The notes beneath the pieces were generated by a model. That model made no database searches and had not been told where the DNA came from. It saw only the letters and a list, made by a program, of their open reading frames with translations. A stretch of 64,000 bases of DNA from Aquabacterium sp. J223 (GTDB lineage Bacteria; Pseudomonadota; Gammaproteobacteria; Burkholderiales; Burkholderiaceae_C): assembly GCF_024666615.1 (NCBI RefSeq), contig NZ_CP088297.1, positions 1,116,001 through 1,180,000 on the forward strand. The letters run 5' to 3'. Made by a program: the position numbers and the translations under genes. Shown here piece by piece: positions 19,378 to 28,577 of this stretch (positions are counted from its first letter, which is position 1; the number at the start of each line of letters is the position of its first letter).

Positions 19378-20280
19378 ATGAAGCTCAAGTCCGCTTTTGT
19401 CCTGCTGGCCGCCACGGCCGCGGCCGCCACCGTCCATGCCCAGGCCAACGACACGCTGGCCAAGGTGCGCGGCGCCGGCAAGATCGTCATCGGCACCCGT
19501 GATTCGTCGGCGCCGCTGGCCTACACGCTGGGCGAGGGCCGCTACACCGGTTACCACGTCGAGGTCTGCAACCGCATCGCCGACGCGGTGAAGGCCAACC
19601 TCAAGCTGCCCAACCTGGCCACCGAGTACACGCTCGTGACCTCGCAGAACCGCATCCCGCTGTTGACCAACGGCACCATCGACCTGGAGTGCGGCTCCAC
19701 CACCAACAACGCCACCCGCCAGCAGCAGGTGGCGTTCGCGCCGACCACCTACGTGACCAACGTGCGCATCGCCGTGAAGGTCAATTCCGGCATCACCTCG
19801 ATCTCGCAGCTCAACGGCAAGAAGGTGGCCACCACCACCGGCACCACCTCCGTCCAGGTGCTGCGCAAGCACGAGCGCGCCAACGGCGTGAACTTCGACG
19901 AGGTGTTCGGCAAGGACCACGCGGACAGCTTCCTGCTGCTGGAGTCCGGCCGCGCCGACGCCTTCGTGATGGACGACAACATCCTGGCCGGCAACATCGT
20001 CAACGCGAAGACGCCGGCCGACTTCCGCATCGTCGGCGAGACGCTGTCGGAGGAGCCGATCGCCATCATGTACCGCAAGGACGACCCCGCCTTCAAGAAG
20101 GTGGTCGACGACGCGGTGATCGGCATGATGAAGAGCGGCGAGATCGAGCGGCTCTACAACAAGTGGTTCACCCAGCCCATCCCGCCGCGCAACGTGGCGG
20201 TGAACATGGCGATGACGGCGTCGCTGAAGAACGCCATCGCCAACCCCAACGACAAGCCGGCCGAGGACTACCGCAAGTAG
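19378..20280 (+). CDS. gltI: Glutamate/aspartate-type ABC transporter periplasmic binding protein
   Basis: 300 residues. The signal peptide is MKLKSAFVLLAATAAAATVHAQ with Ala-X-Ala cleavage. The type II periplasmic-binding fold (SBP family 3) shows GKIVIGTRDSSAPLAYTLGEG, GYHVEVCNRIADAV, LVTSQNRIPLLTNGTIDLECGSTTNN and DHADSFLLLESGRADAFVMDD, close to GltI/DEBP of enteric bacteria. GAAGGAG lies 10 bases before ATG; TAGAAT at 19342-19347 is a plausible -10. A strong terminator follows, so the binding protein can be made in excess over the permease genes downstream. Substrate glutamate/aspartate is inferred from similarity and operon order. Confidence 0.92.
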   Translation: MKLKSAFVLLAATAAAATVHAQANDTLAKVRGAGKIVIGTRDSSAPLAYTLGEGRYTGYHVEVCNRIADAVKANLKLPNLATEYTLVTSQNRIPLLTNGTIDLECGSTTNNATRQQQVAFAPTTYVTNVRIAVKVNSGITSISQLNGKKVATTTGTTSVQVLRKHERANGVNFDEVFGKDHADSFLLLESGRADAFVMDDNILAGNIVNAKTPADFRIVGETLSEEPIAIMYRKDDPAFKKVVDDAVIGMMKSGEIERLYNKWFTQPIPPRNVAVNMAMTASLKNAIANPNDKPAEDYRK

Positions 20281-20304
20281 GCCCCCGGCGCCGGCCGGCC
20301 CCCG

Positions 20305-20332
20305 ACCCACCCCGCCGGGGTGGGTTTTCTTT
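20305..20332 (+). terminator. Rho-independent terminator / attenuator after gltI
   Basis: A nine-base-pair stem (ACCCACCCC against GGGGTGGGT, loop GCC) is followed by TTTTCTTT. It lies 25 bases after the gltI stop and 128 bases before gltJ. It probably gives partial termination that sets a high binding-protein to permease ratio, common in such operons. Confidence 0.85.
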
Positions 20333-20460
20333 GCCCGGCCAGCCGGGCCATCCCGGTTGACACGGCGGCCCCCGACGCGGTCGACTGCGGCACGGTTCTG
20401 GCTTTCGCCGGCCCCGGTCAACCCGCCGTTCCCGATGGACCACGACACCGCACGCACACG

Positions 20461-21171
20461 ATGAGCTACCAATGGAACTGGCAGGTCTTCCTGCAGGACA
20501 CGGGGGCCGACCAGACCTACCTGGACTGGATGCTCTCGGCCTGGGGCTGGACCCTCACCGTGGCGGTGTTCGCCTGGATCGTCGCCTTCTTCGCCGGCGC
20601 GCTGGTCGGCACGCTGCGCACCGTGCCACGGCCGGTCGTCCGCGGCCTGGCCACGGCCTGGGTGGAGCTGTTCCGCAACATCCCGCTGCTGGTCCAGATC
20701 TTCCTCTGGTACCACGTCATCCCGGCGCTGGTGCCGGCGATGAAGCAGCTGCCCAGCGTGGTGCTGGTCATCTTCGCGCTCGGCTTCTTCACCTCGGCAC
20801 GGGTGGCCGAGCAGGTGAGGGCGGGCATCCAGAGCCTGCCGCGCGGGCAGATGATGGCGGCCCAGGCCATGGGCCTGACGCTGCCGCAGAGCTACCGCTT
20901 CGTCGTGCTGCCGATGGCCTTCCGGCTGGTGCTGCCGCCGCTGACCAGCGAGGCGATGAACATCATCAAGAACTCCTCGGTGGCCTTCGCGGTGTCGGTG
21001 TCCGAGCTGACGCTCTTCGCCCTGCAGGCGCAGGAGGAGACGTCGCGCGGCATCGAGGTCTACCTGGCGGTGACCACGCTCTACATGGTCAGCGCCTTCG
21101 TGGTCAACCGCATCATGGGGTTCATCGAAAGCCGGGTGCGGGTGCCGGGGTACGTCGGAGGCGGCAAGTGA
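20461..21171 (+). CDS. gltJ: Glutamate/aspartate ABC transporter permease GltJ
   Basis: 236 residues, inner-membrane permease of the polar-amino-acid (HisMQ) family. There are five or more hydrophobic helices. The ATPase-contacting loop is [32 protein letters not shown], with its key residues in the EAA-like position around 125-155. The N-terminus [12 protein letters not shown] is typical of GltJ. The start is an ATG at the first sensible position; upstream is a 180-base gap that holds the gltI terminator. The stop overlaps the gltK start as TGATG. Confidence 0.92.
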   Translation: MSYQWNWQVFLQDTGADQTYLDWMLSAWGWTLTVAVFAWIVAFFAGALVGTLRTVPRPVVRGLATAWVELFRNIPLLVQIFLWYHVIPALVPAMKQLPSVVLVIFALGFFTSARVAEQVRAGIQSLPRGQMMAAQAMGLTLPQSYRFVVLPMAFRLVLPPLTSEAMNIIKNSSVAFAVSVSELTLFALQAQEETSRGIEVYLAVTTLYMVSAFVVNRIMGFIESRVRVPGYVGGGK

Positions 21172-21836
21172 TGAACCTCGACTTCGGCTTCTACACCTGG
21201 GACCTGATCGCCAGCTACGTGCTCAAGGGTCTGGCCTTCAGCGTGCAGCTGACGCTGACGGCCATGATCGGCGGCATCCTGCTCGGCACGGTGCTGGCGC
21301 TGATGCGGCTGTCCGGCTCGCCGGTCCTCGCCATCCCGGCGACGGTCTACGTCAACGGCATGCGCTCCATCCCGCTGGTGATGGTGATCCTCTGGTTCTA
21401 CCTGCTGGTGCCGCTGCTCATCGGCCGGCCGATCGGTGCCGAGCTGTCGGCCCTGATCACCTTCACTCTGTTCGAGGCGGCCTACTACTCGGAGATCATG
21501 CGCGCGGGCATCCAGTCCATCCCGCGCGGCCAGGTCTTCGCCGGCCAGGCGGTGGGGCTGACCTACGGCCAGAACATGCGCTACGTCATCCTGCCGCAGG
21601 CCTTCCGCAACATGCTGCCGGTGCTGCTGACGCAGACCATCATCCTGTTCCAGGACACCTCGCTGGTCTACGCCATCGGTGCCTACGACATGCTCAAGGG
21701 GTTCGAGATCGCCGGCAAGAACAACGGCCGGCCGATCGAGGCCTACCTGCTCGCCGCCGTCGTCTATTTCGTCATCTGCTTCGCGCTGTCCAGCGTCGTC
21801 AAGCAGCTGCAGAAGAAGATCGCCATCGTCCGCTGA
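21171..21836 (+). CDS. gltK: Glutamate/aspartate ABC transporter permease GltK
   Basis: 221 residues, the second HisMQ-family permease of the importer. The opening [20 protein letters not shown] and the coupling loop [20 protein letters not shown] are family hallmarks; the [21 protein letters not shown] segment matches GltK. It is coupled to gltJ by the one-base TGATG overlap. It is followed after 11 bases by the ATPase gene. Confidence 0.92.
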   Translation: MNLDFGFYTWDLIASYVLKGLAFSVQLTLTAMIGGILLGTVLALMRLSGSPVLAIPATVYVNGMRSIPLVMVILWFYLLVPLLIGRPIGAELSALITFTLFEAAYYSEIMRAGIQSIPRGQVFAGQAVGLTYGQNMRYVILPQAFRNMLPVLLTQTIILFQDTSLVYAIGAYDMLKGFEIAGKNNGRPIEAYLLAAVVYFVICFALSSVVKQLQKKIAIVR

Positions 21837-21847
21837 AGCATCACGCC

Positions 21848-22582
21848 ATGATCGACATCAAGAACGTCTCCAAGTGGTACGGCAGCTTCCAGGTGCTGAC
21901 CGACTGCAGCACCAGCATCCGCAAGGGCGAGGTGGTGGTCGTCTGCGGCCCGTCGGGCTCCGGCAAGTCGACGCTGATCAAGACCGTCAACGCGCTGGAG
22001 CCCTTCCAGAAGGGCGACATCGTGGTCGACGGCATCAGCATCGCCGACCCGAAGACCGACCTGCCCAAGCTGCGCTCGCGGGTGGGCATGGTGTTCCAGC
22101 ACTTCGAGCTCTTCCCCCACCTCACGGTGACCGAGAACCTGACGCTGGCGCAGGTGAAGGTGCTCAACCGCAGCAAGGACGACGCGGTGCGGCGCGGCCT
22201 GAAGATGCTCGACCGGGTGGGGCTGATGGCGCACAAGGACAAGTTCCCCGGACAGCTGTCCGGCGGCCAGCAGCAGCGGGTGGCCATCGCCCGCGCGCTG
22301 AGCATGGACCCCGTGGTCATGCTGTTCGACGAGCCGACGTCGGCGCTCGACCCGGAGATGGTGGGCGAGGTGCTCGACGTGATGGTGCTGCTCGCCAAGG
22401 AGGGCATGACGATGATGGTCGTCACCCACGAGATGGGCTTCGCCCGCAAGGTGAGCCACCGCGTCATCTTCATGGACGCCGGCAAGGTCGTCGAGGACTG
22501 CACCCGCGACGAGTTCTTCGGCAACGCCGACGCCCGCTCGCCGCGTGCCAAGGACTTCCTCTCCAAGATCCTGCAGCACTGA
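21848..22582 (+). CDS. gltL: Glutamate/aspartate ABC transporter ATP-binding protein GltL
   Basis: 244 residues, the standard polar-amino-acid ATPase. It begins [20 protein letters not shown]. Walker A is GPSGSGKST (residues about 37-45), the signature is [14 protein letters not shown], Walker B is [15 protein letters not shown] and the H-loop lies in [12 protein letters not shown]. It completes the gltIJKL operon. No terminator with a T-tract is visible in the 136 bases after its stop. Confidence 0.94.
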   Translation: MIDIKNVSKWYGSFQVLTDCSTSIRKGEVVVVCGPSGSGKSTLIKTVNALEPFQKGDIVVDGISIADPKTDLPKLRSRVGMVFQHFELFPHLTVTENLTLAQVKVLNRSKDDAVRRGLKMLDRVGLMAHKDKFPGQLSGGQQQRVAIARALSMDPVVMLFDEPTSALDPEMVGEVLDVMVLLAKEGMTMMVVTHEMGFARKVSHRVIFMDAGKVVEDCTRDEFFGNADARSPRAKDFLSKILQH

Positions 22583-22718
22583 GCGGAACGTCGCGGCGGC
22601 CGGCCCAGGCCCCCGTCGCCCGCGAAGGCCCGACCCCTCCGCCCGGTTCCGCCATCTGGAGGAGAGGACCCCCGCGGCGCCGATCCGATACTCGGCGCCT
22701 CATGGCGAGGGGGACGGG

Positions 22719-23753
22719 ATGCAGCATCGGGACCATCGGCACGTGACGGCAGCGCTGACCGTCGCCTTGTCGGCGCTGGCGGGTTGCGGGGGCGGTGGCG
22801 ATGGCGGTACCGCGGCGCCCGCGTCGTCGACCCCGGCGGTGCCCGCCGGCGCCATCACCATCACGTCCGGCAACGCCGGCGGCCTGACCGCCGAGGCGGT
22901 CGACGCCGGAACGGCCGGCGCGGCGGGCGGCAGTGCCACGCTGCTCACCGGCGTGGAGGTGCAGGCCACGACCTCAGCGCAGCCCAGTGCCTGGCGCCGC
23001 CTGCCCGCGTTGTTGCGGCTTGCGGCGGCGCAAGGCGGCGCGTCCGTCGTGGTCGGCGTCACGGTCGACCGCCTCGTCGAGTGCACAGTCGGCAGCATCT
23101 CGGTGACCGGCAACCAGGCATTGGTCAACAGCGCCAGCCCCGGCGACACCCTGAACATCACCTTCAACGACTGCTTCGAGTTCGACATCGGCCAGGTCAG
23201 CGGCAGCATGGCGCTGACCATCGTCCAGGCCAATGCCAACCCGACATTGTTCGTCGCCGACGGCACGCTGACCAACCTGACGTTGTCCCGCGGCACCCGG
23301 GTCGATCGCCTCAGCGGGCCGCTGCGGCTGAGCTTCGACGACCGGGCCGGCAGCCAGACGGTCATCGATGCCACGAGCTCCGGCCTGACCTACACCCGCC
23401 TGGTCAACGACAACCTGCGGTCGCAACGCACGCTCACCGACTACACCTACCGTGCGGTGATCACGGCGTCCAACGGCCAGACCGCGGAGACCTTCTCCTA
23501 TGCCGCAACCGGCAACTTCGAGCGCCTGGGCCAAGGGGTCGCCTGGTCGGCGTCCACCACGCAGCCGCTGGTCACGCCGGCCGGTGCTGCCCGGCCCGCC
23601 TCGGGCGCTGGCCGCATCCTCGGCGCCGCCGGCAGGAGCGTTGCGGTCACCGTCACGCCCACCGGCCTGCGCCTGGACATCGACCACAGCGGCGACAGCG
23701 GCACCGACACCACCTCGGACCTGACCTGGGCGCAGTTCGACGCGCTGCTTTGA
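22719..23753 (+). CDS. Exported lipoprotein of unknown function
   Basis: 344 residues from ATG 22719, with an AGGGGGACGGG stretch upstream. The N-terminal signal ends in a lipobox-like LAGCGGGGDGG, so it is probably an outer-membrane lipoprotein with a Gly-rich tether. The rest is Ser/Thr/Gly/Asn-rich and predicted beta. Two Cys fall near residues 123 and 150 (RLVECTVGSI, FNDCFEFDIG). The pattern SGSMALTIVQ, DGTLTNLTLSRG, GPLRLSFDDR suggests a beta-helix or beta-barrel-like fold. I do not recognise a named family. The next gene, an exported beta-rich protein, starts on its stop codon, so the two are probably made together. Confidence 0.75.
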   Translation: MQHRDHRHVTAALTVALSALAGCGGGGDGGTAAPASSTPAVPAGAITITSGNAGGLTAEAVDAGTAGAAGGSATLLTGVEVQATTSAQPSAWRRLPALLRLAAAQGGASVVVGVTVDRLVECTVGSISVTGNQALVNSASPGDTLNITFNDCFEFDIGQVSGSMALTIVQANANPTLFVADGTLTNLTLSRGTRVDRLSGPLRLSFDDRAGSQTVIDATSSGLTYTRLVNDNLRSQRTLTDYTYRAVITASNGQTAETFSYAATGNFERLGQGVAWSASTTQPLVTPAGAARPASGAGRILGAAGRSVAVTVTPTGLRLDIDHSGDSGTDTTSDLTWAQFDALL

Positions 23754-24511
23754 TCCGGCGACTCTGTGCCGCCGGCCTGCTCGCCTGCGCGGCGTGCTCG
23801 GGCACCGCCGCCGACTGGCGGCTGGAGGCCGGGCTGCAGGCCCACACGCTGGAAGAGACGTCGCCCAGCGGCGCCCGCCTGGTGCGCGAATCCGGCGTCG
23901 CGCCGGTGCTGGGCGTGGCCTTGCACCACCGGCTGGCCGAGCACTGGGCGCTCGCGGGACGCCTGTCGGGCTGGCACAGCCGAGCCGACTACGACGGCCG
24001 CACCCAGGCCGGCCAGCCCGTCGCCAGCCGCACCGCCACCGGTGCCCTGGGGCTGGAAAGCCGGCTGGTCTGGCAGCCCGCCGCCTGGCGTGCCGAGGCC
24101 GGCGTGCAATGGGAGGTCTTCGACCGCCGCATCCAGGGCACCGCCGGCGCGCTGGGCCTGGACGAGCGGCTGCAGCAAGGCCGGCTGGACCTTGGCGCCG
24201 GCTGGCAGCGCGGGCCGTGGGACGGCGTGCTGCGGCTGACCTGGGGCGACCGCGGGCGCCTGCGCGTCCGGTTCGACGGCGCCGCCTTCGACGACGCCCA
24301 CCTGCGCAGCGGCACGGCGCGCGGCGTCGGCCTGGAACTGAGCCGCCGCCTGGCGCCCGGCTGGCGTGCCCGGCTGTCGCTCGAGCGCCTGGACGTCGGC
24401 GCCAGCCAGGCCGCGGCCCTGGCCCGCGCCGGGCTGCCGTTCGGCAGCGTGGCGCAGCCCACCTGGCGCCGCGAGCGTGCCGTGTTGACGCTGGAACGTC
24501 GGTTCGACTGA
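23750..24511 (+). CDS. Exported beta-rich protein of unknown function, possibly an outer-membrane barrel
   Basis: 253 residues beginning with a TTG codon inside the TTGA overlap with the preceding stop; no ATG is available in frame. The N-terminus IRRLCAAGLLACAACSGTAA is a signal peptide. The rest is a series of amphipathic strands with alternating aromatic/charged residues (GLQAHTLEET, VLGVALHHRLAEHWALAGRLSGW, LGLESRLVWQPAAWRAEAGVQW) and ends in LTLERRFD with a C-terminal Phe-Asp. This looks like an 8- to 10-strand outer-membrane barrel. No family is recognised. Its coupling to the lipoprotein gene suggests a two-component envelope unit. Confidence 0.68.
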   Translation: MIRRLCAAGLLACAACSGTAADWRLEAGLQAHTLEETSPSGARLVRESGVAPVLGVALHHRLAEHWALAGRLSGWHSRADYDGRTQAGQPVASRTATGALGLESRLVWQPAAWRAEAGVQWEVFDRRIQGTAGALGLDERLQQGRLDLGAGWQRGPWDGVLRLTWGDRGRLRVRFDGAAFDDAHLRSGTARGVGLELSRRLAPGWRARLSLERLDVGASQAAALARAGLPFGSVAQPTWRRERAVLTLERRFD

Positions 24512-24644
24512 CGCCGGCGCCGCTCCCGGCGCCCGGGCCGCATGCCAGGTCCGTTCACCGTGACCGAATCACCCCCGGCGGCGAGCCGCCCGGCTATAAC
24601 CGCGTGCTGCGCTGCCGCGTGAAGGGGCGCCAGGGAGCACCGCC

Positions 24645-25115
24645 ATGCCGGACCGCTACGAGAAGACCGCCGAAGGCCGGGCCGAGATCGGCGCGCGCGG
24701 CGCCGAGCTGTCGCGCACCACCCGCAACCTGCTGCTGGTGATCGACGGCTCCAAGCCGGCCACCGACTGGCTGGCGATGATCGCCGGGGCGGGGCCGGCC
24801 GACCTCGACGCGCTGATCCAGCGCGGGCTGATCGCGCCGGCGGCCCGACCGGCGGGCGCCGCGCACACGCCGGCGTCGGCCGCCGTCGACGTCGAGGCGC
24901 GTCTGCAGGCGCTCGGCCGCGACGGGCTCTATGCACTCGTGACCCGTGAGGCGCGCCGGCGCCTGGGCCTGGTCAACGGCCTGCGGCTGGTGCTCGACCT
25001 GGAAAAGTGCGGCACCGAGGCCGAGATCCGCGCCCTGGCCCTGCGCTTCGTCACCCAGGTGCGCCAGACCCAGGGCGAGGCGGCGGTGCGCGAGGTGCTC
25101 GGCGTCGGCCGCTGA
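24645..25115 (+). CDS. Conserved-looking hypothetical protein, small, cytoplasmic
   Basis: 156 residues, no signal peptide or membrane segment. Two parts are visible. An N-terminal region ([31 protein letters not shown], then [11 protein letters not shown]) looks like a helical winged-helix-like module. A C-terminal all-helical part ([50 protein letters not shown]) follows. An Ala/Pro linker joins them. Codon usage is like its neighbours. GGAG lies 8 bases upstream of ATG. TATAAC at 24595-24600 could be a -10. I recognise no family with certainty; similar N-terminal modules occur in beta-proteobacterial proteins of unknown function. Confidence 0.65.
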   Translation: MPDRYEKTAEGRAEIGARGAELSRTTRNLLLVIDGSKPATDWLAMIAGAGPADLDALIQRGLIAPAARPAGAAHTPASAAVDVEARLQALGRDGLYALVTREARRRLGLVNGLRLVLDLEKCGTEAEIRALALRFVTQVRQTQGEAAVREVLGVGR

Positions 25116-25157
25116 ACCGGCGACGGTGCCGAAGCGGGGGCGGTCCGGGGCGGGCTG

Positions 25158-25163
25158 CACAAT
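25158..25163 (+). promoter_or_regulatory. -10-like box CACAAT in front of pyrC
   Basis: CACAAT, then seven bases, then ATG 25171, with no Shine-Dalgarno sequence; same geometry as at 14707, 18348, 38953 and 40916. It would give a leaderless or nearly leaderless pyrC message. Confidence 0.35.
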
Positions 25164-25170
25164 CGCCGCG

Positions 25171-26205
25171 ATGACCGATGCCCTGACGCTGACCCGCCCC
25201 GACGACTGGCACCTGCACCTGCGCGACGGCGAGGCCCTCGCGGCGGTGCTGCCGCACAGCGCAGCGCAGTTCGCAAGGGCCATCGTGATGCCGAACCTGC
25301 GGCCGCCGATCACCACCGCCGCCCAGGCGCAGGCCTACCGCGACCGCATCCTGGCCGCACGGCCGGCGGGCAGCGACTTCCAGCCGCTGATGACGCTGTA
25401 CCTCACCGATCGCACGCCGCCCGACGAGATCAAGCGCGCCAGGGCGGCCGGCGTGGTGGCGCTGAAGCTGTACCCGGCCGGCGCCACCACCAACAGCGAC
25501 GACGGCGTCACCGACCTGAAGCACTGCCGCGCGACGCTGGACGCCATGCAGCGCGAGGGCCTGCTGCTGCTGGTGCACGGCGAGGTCACCGACCCGGCGG
25601 TCGATGTCTTCGACCGCGAGGCGGTGTTCATCGACCGCGTGCTCATCCCGCTGCGGCGCGACTTTCCCGAACTGAAGGTGGTCTTCGAGCACGTGACGAC
25701 GCGCGAGGGCGCGCAGTACGTGACGCAGGCGGGCGACGCGATGACCGGCGCCACCCTCACGCCGCAGCACCTGCTCTACAACCGCAACGCGCTCTTCACC
25801 GGCGGGCTGCAGCCGCACTGGTACTGCCTGCCGGTGCTGAAGGGCGAGGAGCACCGGCAGGCGCTGGTGCAGGCCGCGACCTCGGGCCATCCCCGCGTCT
25901 TCCTCGGCACCGACAGCGCACCGCATGCCGCGCACCTGAAGGAGCACGCCGGAGGCCACGCCGGCTGCTACACCGCGCTGACCGCGCTGGAGCTGTACGC
26001 CGAGGCCTTCGAGGCGGCCGGCGCGATGGACCGGCTGGAGGGCTTCGCCAGCCACCACGGCGCCGACTTCTACGGCCTGCCGCGCAACACCGGCACGGTC
26101 ACGCTCCGGCGGGAGGGATGGACCGTGCCGGCGGCGGTGCCCTTCGGCCAGGCCGAACTTAAACCCCTGCGCGCCGGCGAGCGCCTGGCCTGGAAGCTGT
26201 CATGA
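25171..26205 (+). CDS. pyrC: Dihydroorotase (class II, PyrC)
   Basis: De novo pyrimidine synthesis: reversible cyclisation of N-carbamoyl-aspartate to dihydroorotate. 344 residues, normal for the short E. coli-type enzyme. The binuclear zinc site shows as [10 protein letters not shown] near the start, the carboxylated Lys in [13 protein letters not shown], His in LLVHGEVTD and VVFEHVTT, and the catalytic Asp in [14 protein letters not shown]. The start ATG has no ribosome site. The stop overlaps the next gene as ATGA, an unusual partner for pyrC. Confidence 0.95.
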   Translation: MTDALTLTRPDDWHLHLRDGEALAAVLPHSAAQFARAIVMPNLRPPITTAAQAQAYRDRILAARPAGSDFQPLMTLYLTDRTPPDEIKRARAAGVVALKLYPAGATTNSDDGVTDLKHCRATLDAMQREGLLLLVHGEVTDPAVDVFDREAVFIDRVLIPLRRDFPELKVVFEHVTTREGAQYVTQAGDAMTGATLTPQHLLYNRNALFTGGLQPHWYCLPVLKGEEHRQALVQAATSGHPRVFLGTDSAPHAAHLKEHAGGHAGCYTALTALELYAEAFEAAGAMDRLEGFASHHGADFYGLPRNTGTVTLRREGWTVPAAVPFGQAELKPLRAGERLAWKLS

Positions 26206-27007
26206 ACCTTCCCCGCGACGACCGCCTGCACGCCACCCGCATCGCGCTGCTCATCGACGCCGACAACTCGCCGGCCGCCAAGATCGACGTCATCCTGGCC
26301 GAGCTGGCCAAGTACGGCGTGGCCAACATCCGCCGGGCCTACGGCAACTGGAAGAAGAACGAGCTGAAGGGCTGGGAGGCGGTGCTGCACGAGCACGCCA
26401 TCCGACCGGTGCAGCAGTTCGACCACAGCAAGGGCAAGAACGCCACCGACATGGTGATGGCCATCGAGGCGCTGGACCTGCTCTACACCGACCGGCCGGA
26501 GTGCTTCGGCCTGGTCTCCAGCGACGCGGACTTCACGCCGTTGGTGATGCACCTGCGCGCCAAGGGCGCCACCGTGCTCGGTTTCGGCGCCAAGAAGACG
26601 CCGGCCCCTTTCGTCAACGCCTGCTCCAGCTTCCTCTACCTGGAGAACCTGGGCGAGGCGCCGGCGCCGGACCCGGCCCAGCCCGCGGCCGAGCCGGCCG
26701 AGGACGCCACCGCCATCGGCAAGCGGCTGCGCGGCGACGCCAAGCTGGTCAGCCTGCTGCGCAACGCGGTGGACAGCGCCGCCGGCGAGGATGGCTGGTC
26801 GTCCCTGAGCGCGGTGCGCAACCACATCGCCAACCAGGCCTCCTTCGACCCGCGCAACCACGGCTTCCGCAAGTTCAGCGACCTGGTCGAGGCCAGCGGC
26901 CTGTTCGATCTGGAGCGCCGGGAGAAGTCGGTCTTCGTGCGCGACCGCCGGGGCGAAGGGGCCGCGGACGCGCGCCCCCCGACCCCGCGTCGGCGGGCGC
27001 CGCGGCG

Positions 27008-27931
<924 letters not shown>

Positions 27932-27975
27932 GCAGGTCTCCGGAGGGGTCTGGTGCGCCACAGGATAATGCCGTG

Positions 27976-28465
27976 GTGGAGCGGGCCAGACCGCCGCCTG
28001 TGCAAGCGTCGAAAGACGGCATGGGAGGAAGGTCCGGACTGCACAGGGCAGCGTAGCAGGCAACACCTGTCCGCCGTGAGGCGAGGATCAGAGCAACAGA
28101 GACGAGTCGGCAGTCCGGGCCGGCGAGACGGCGACAGCCGTCTCGTCAAGGTTCCCCTCAAGAAGGGCAGCGGTTCGGTCCACCGCATCGCATCGCGATG
28201 CGGCGGCCACCGGAACGAAGCGGGACGGGACGCTCGCGCAAGTGAGCGTCGGGACCGCGAGCGCAGCTCGCGGAGCCGGGTGAAACGGGCAATCTCTACG
28301 CGCAGCAACACCGAATAGGCCGGCGTTTGAATGTGGCCCGCATGAGCCGGCGGGTGGGTGGCATCGAGCCGTCGGAGCGATCCACGGCCCAGAGGAATGG
28401 CGGTCACGGTGCGGGGCGACCCGCGCCGCACAGAATCCGGCCTACCGGCCCGCTCCACACTTTTT
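27976..28465 (+). ncRNA. rnpB: RNase P RNA (M1-type), with expanded P12-region hairpins
   Basis: Catalytic RNA of RNase P, which matures tRNA 5' ends. Helix P1 is formed by GTGGAGCGGG (27976-27985) and CCCGCTCCAC (28449-28458). Conserved segments are all present and in order: GGGAGGAAGGTCCGGACT at about 28021; the GAAACGGGCAATCTC and GCAACACCGAATAGG block at 28282-28320; AGAGGAATGGCGGTCAC; and ACAGAATCCGGCCTACCGG at the 3' end. A T5 run (28461-28465) right after P1 can serve as terminator. At about 483 bases it is longer than the usual 350-400. The extra length includes three perfect hairpins at 28183-28203, 28229-28250 and 28255-28273. No protein gene is credible here. Confidence 0.96.
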
Positions 28466-28577
28466 CCCGGCGCATGCCGATTGCCGCGGGGGCCGTTTCG
28501 ACCCGCGCCCGGTGGCCGACATGCCCGCTTCGCCCTCCCTGCCCGCACCGCCATCCCGGCCGGGGCATCATCGGCCC

